From assembly GCF_030143245.1 (NCBI RefSeq), contig NZ_JARJNS010000001.1, forward strand, positions 434,001 through 498,000: DNA of 64,000 nucleotides. The letters run 5' to 3'. This document shows positions 62,360 to 64,000 of this stretch, piece by piece (position 1 is the stretch's first letter; the number at the start of each line of letters is the position of its first letter). Source of the DNA: Rhabdaerophilum sp. SD176. GTDB taxonomy: Bacteria; Pseudomonadota; Alphaproteobacteria; Rhizobiales; Beijerinckiaceae. The notes under the pieces were generated by a model. The model did no database searches and was not told the origin of the DNA. It was given only the letters and a program-made list of their open reading frames with translations. The position numbers and the translations under genes are program-made.

Positions 62360-63690
62360 CAGCGTTTGCTCCCCCGCAATTTGGCCTTCTTCACGAGGCC
62401 CTCGTATTGGTGCGCCAGCAGATAGCCGTGCACCTGGGCCACTGTATCCATTGTCACCGAAACCACGATGAGAATGGACGTGCCTCCGAAGTAGAACGGA
62501 AGCGAGGCCGCGGAAATGAGAAATTCGGGTAAGAGACAGATCACGGTGAGGTAGGCCGCACCGATCACGGTGATGCGCGACAGCACGTGGTCGATATAGG
62601 ACGCGGTCTTCTCGCCCGGGCGGATGCCGGGAATGAAGCCGCCATGCTTCTTCAGGTTATCGGCCGTCTCGGTCGGATTGAACACGATCGCCGTGTAGAA
62701 GAAAGCGAAGAAGATGATCAGCGCGGCGTAGAGCGCCATGTAGAGTGGCCGGCCATGCCCGAGATAGGTGTTCATCGTCTGGAGCCATTCCGGCCCGCCT
62801 GCCTGCGCGAAACTGGCAAAGGTCGTCGGCATGAGCAGCAGCGACGAGGCGAAGATCGGCGGGATCACCCCGGCCGTATTCAGCTTGAGCGGGAGGAACG
62901 AGGTCTGGCCCTCGAACACCTTGTTGCCCATCTGCCGCTTCGGATAGTTGATCAGCAGCCGACGCTGCGCACGCTCCATGAAGACGATGAAATAGATCAC
63001 CACGACCGCCATCAGCAGCACGCCGAGGATCAGCCCGGTCGACAGGGCACCCTGGCGGCCGAGTTCGAGCGTGCCGGCCAGCGCGGAAGGCAATTCGGCC
63101 ACGATCCCCGCGAAGATGATCAGCGAGGTGCCGTTGCCGATCCCGCGGCTGGTGATCTGCTCGCCCAGCCACATCAGGAACAGCGTGCCGCCGGTCAGCG
63201 TCACCACGGTCGAGAGCACGAAGAACGGGCCGGGATTCTGCACGATCGAGCCGGAACTCTGCAGGCCGACCGCAATGCCCCAGGCCTGGAACAAGGCCAG
63301 GACCACCGTCAGGTAGCGCGTGTACTGGTTGATCTGCCGCCGCCCGGATTCACCCTCCTTCTTGAGGGCCTCGAGCGTCGGCGACACCGTCGTCATCAGC
63401 TGGATGATGATCGAGGCGGAGATATAGGGCATGATGTTCAGCGCGAAGATCGCGAGACGCCCCACGGCACCGCCGGAAAACATGTTGAACAGGCCGAGCA
63501 CGCCCGCCTGCTGCTGCTTGAAGACATCCGCCAGCGCTTCCGGGTTGATGCCGGGCAGCGGAATATAGGTGCCGAGGCGGTAGACGAGCAGCGCGCCCAG
63601 GGTGAACCAGATCCGCTTCTTGAGCTCCTCCGCCTTGGCGAGCGCGCCAAAGTTAAGATTCGCTGCAAGCTGTTCTGCTGCCGATGCCAT
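62359..63690 (-). CDS. secY: Preprotein translocase subunit SecY
   Basis: A 443-residue core of the protein-conducting channel with ten membrane helices. Landmarks are [67 protein letters not shown] and [18 protein letters not shown]. The frame is open upstream, but ATG 63690 matches the family start. The gap to rplO is 255 bases. Confidence 0.97.
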   Translation of the reverse strand: MASAAEQLAANLNFGALAKAEELKKRIWFTLGALLVYRLGTYIPLPGINPEALADVFKQQQAGVLGLFNMFSGGAVGRLAIFALNIMPYISASIIIQLMTTVSPTLEALKKEGESGRRQINQYTRYLTVVLALFQAWGIAVGLQSSGSIVQNPGPFFVLSTVVTLTGGTLFLMWLGEQITSRGIGNGTSLIIFAGIVAELPSALAGTLELGRQGALSTGLILGVLLMAVVVIYFIVFMERAQRRLLINYPKRQMGNKVFEGQTSFLPLKLNTAGVIPPIFASSLLLMPTTFASFAQAGGPEWLQTMNTYLGHGRPLYMALYAALIIFFAFFYTAIVFNPTETADNLKKHGGFIPGIRPGEKTASYIDHVLSRITVIGAAYLTVICLLPEFLISAASLPFYFGGTSILIVVSVTMDTVAQVHGYLLAHQYEGLVKKAKLRGSKR

Positions 63691-63907
63691 CGATGAACCC
63701 TTGTCCCCGTCCCGGACGACGCGGCTCCCCGGCGGGAGGCGCCAGCCTGTCGGAACGATCAGCGGCCTGCCGCCGGACAATGAGGGCGCAATCGGGCGCT
63801 GCGCTCAAGAACCGGCGAAAGAGCTGTCGTTCTTCCGTCGAAATTGATCGTCCCGCGCGACGGGGAAACCCATCCCCGCAACCGGAACGTTGCACACATA
63901 AGAACGA

Positions 63908-63930
63908 CGCCGGGGAAAGTCACCCCGGCG
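63908..63930 (-). other. Hairpin between rplO and secY
   Basis: CGCCGGGG, a seven-base loop and CCCCGGCG. On the minus strand it is followed by TCGTTCTTATG, without a clear T-run. It may be a partial terminator, attenuator or processing site. The rest of the 255 bp gap to secY holds no gene that I can support. Confidence 0.45.
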
Positions 63931-63945
63931 CCGGTGTTTTTTGGA

Positions 63946-64000
63946 TCAGGCGGTCTCGCCGGCGAGCAGCTTCACCGAGCCGCCGGCCTTCTCGATCGCG
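63946..64000 (-). CDS. rplO: 50S ribosomal protein L15, C-terminal end (partial)
   Basis: The last 17 codons of a frame cut by the window edge: AIEKAGGSVKLLAGETA. AIEKAGG is the conserved C-terminus of L15, and rplO is the expected neighbour upstream of secY in the spc operon. Confidence 0.88.
   Translation of the reverse strand, partial: AIEKAGGSVKLLAGETA

Noticed and set aside
63906-63943. Plus-strand terminator with six T near the window end
   Set aside because: No plus-strand gene precedes it; the hairpin is better read as part of the rplO-secY intergenic region.

Overview
This is a GC-rich chromosomal segment from an alphaproteobacterium, most likely of the order Hyphomicrobiales (Rhizobiales). 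The assignment rests on gene content and order: divK-pleD next to rpmG, a DUF3572 gene upstream of divK, an EipB (DUF1849) envelope protein, DUF1489, DUF983 and ATP12 family genes, a phasin, and the ribosomal order rplO-secY-adk-rpsM-rpsK-rpoA-rplQ. No rRNA, prophage, insertion sequence or CRISPR array was seen. One tRNA (Leu, anticodon GAG) is present. High GC produces many long antisense open frames, which were discarded.

Layout. 1-7.8 kb: the end of an unidentified frame, then topA, an LrgA/LrgB pair, rnr, a DUF983 membrane protein and a NUDIX hydrolase, all on the plus strand. 7.8-12.7 kb: a secreted protein, an MFS transporter, rpmG with its promoter and terminator, then the cell-cycle and c-di-GMP signalling pair divK-pleD. 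Between rpmG and pleD lies a strongly structured, unassigned RNA-like element. 12.7-20.3 kb: eipB, a Rid protein, a glycerophosphodiesterase, a COG3146 acyltransferase with an acidic insertion, a Tyr/Arg-repeat secreted protein, HIT, an AzlC/AzlD exporter and a secreted MetX-like hydrolase. 20.3-26.2 kb: clpS-clpA, a phasin and a D-Ala-D-Ala carboxypeptidase with a SPOR domain.

26.2-39.0 kb holds leucine catabolism genes on the minus strand: ivd, mccB and mccA. They are separated by unrelated genes, including a rhodanese, a GST, an RTX calcium-binding protein, an SDR, a RidA and a TadG-like von Willebrand protein behind a T-rich leader. 39.0-46.2 kb: a polysaccharide flippase and a CelD-type acyltransferase, a GGDEF-EAL membrane protein coupled to a GH25 lipoprotein, and mgtE. 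46.3-49.2 kb: tRNA-Leu, an orphan fliN-like gene, lipB, a GNAT gene, a gamma-glutamylcyclotransferase-like gene and a conserved hypothetical gene behind a multi-hairpin leader.

49.5-58.8 kb: an M19 dipeptidase, then a minus-strand block crcB-rluC-(PsiF-like)-HAD-ATP12-hypothetical, a Tat-type secreted protein, a Pr6Pr membrane protein, rarA and a Deg protease. 59.0-64.0 kb: the end of the spc/alpha ribosomal operons. A good promoter stands in front of rpsM, with a terminator-like hairpin directly downstream of it. Product names come from motif recognition by eye. Promoters, terminators and RNA structures were folded by hand, not computed.
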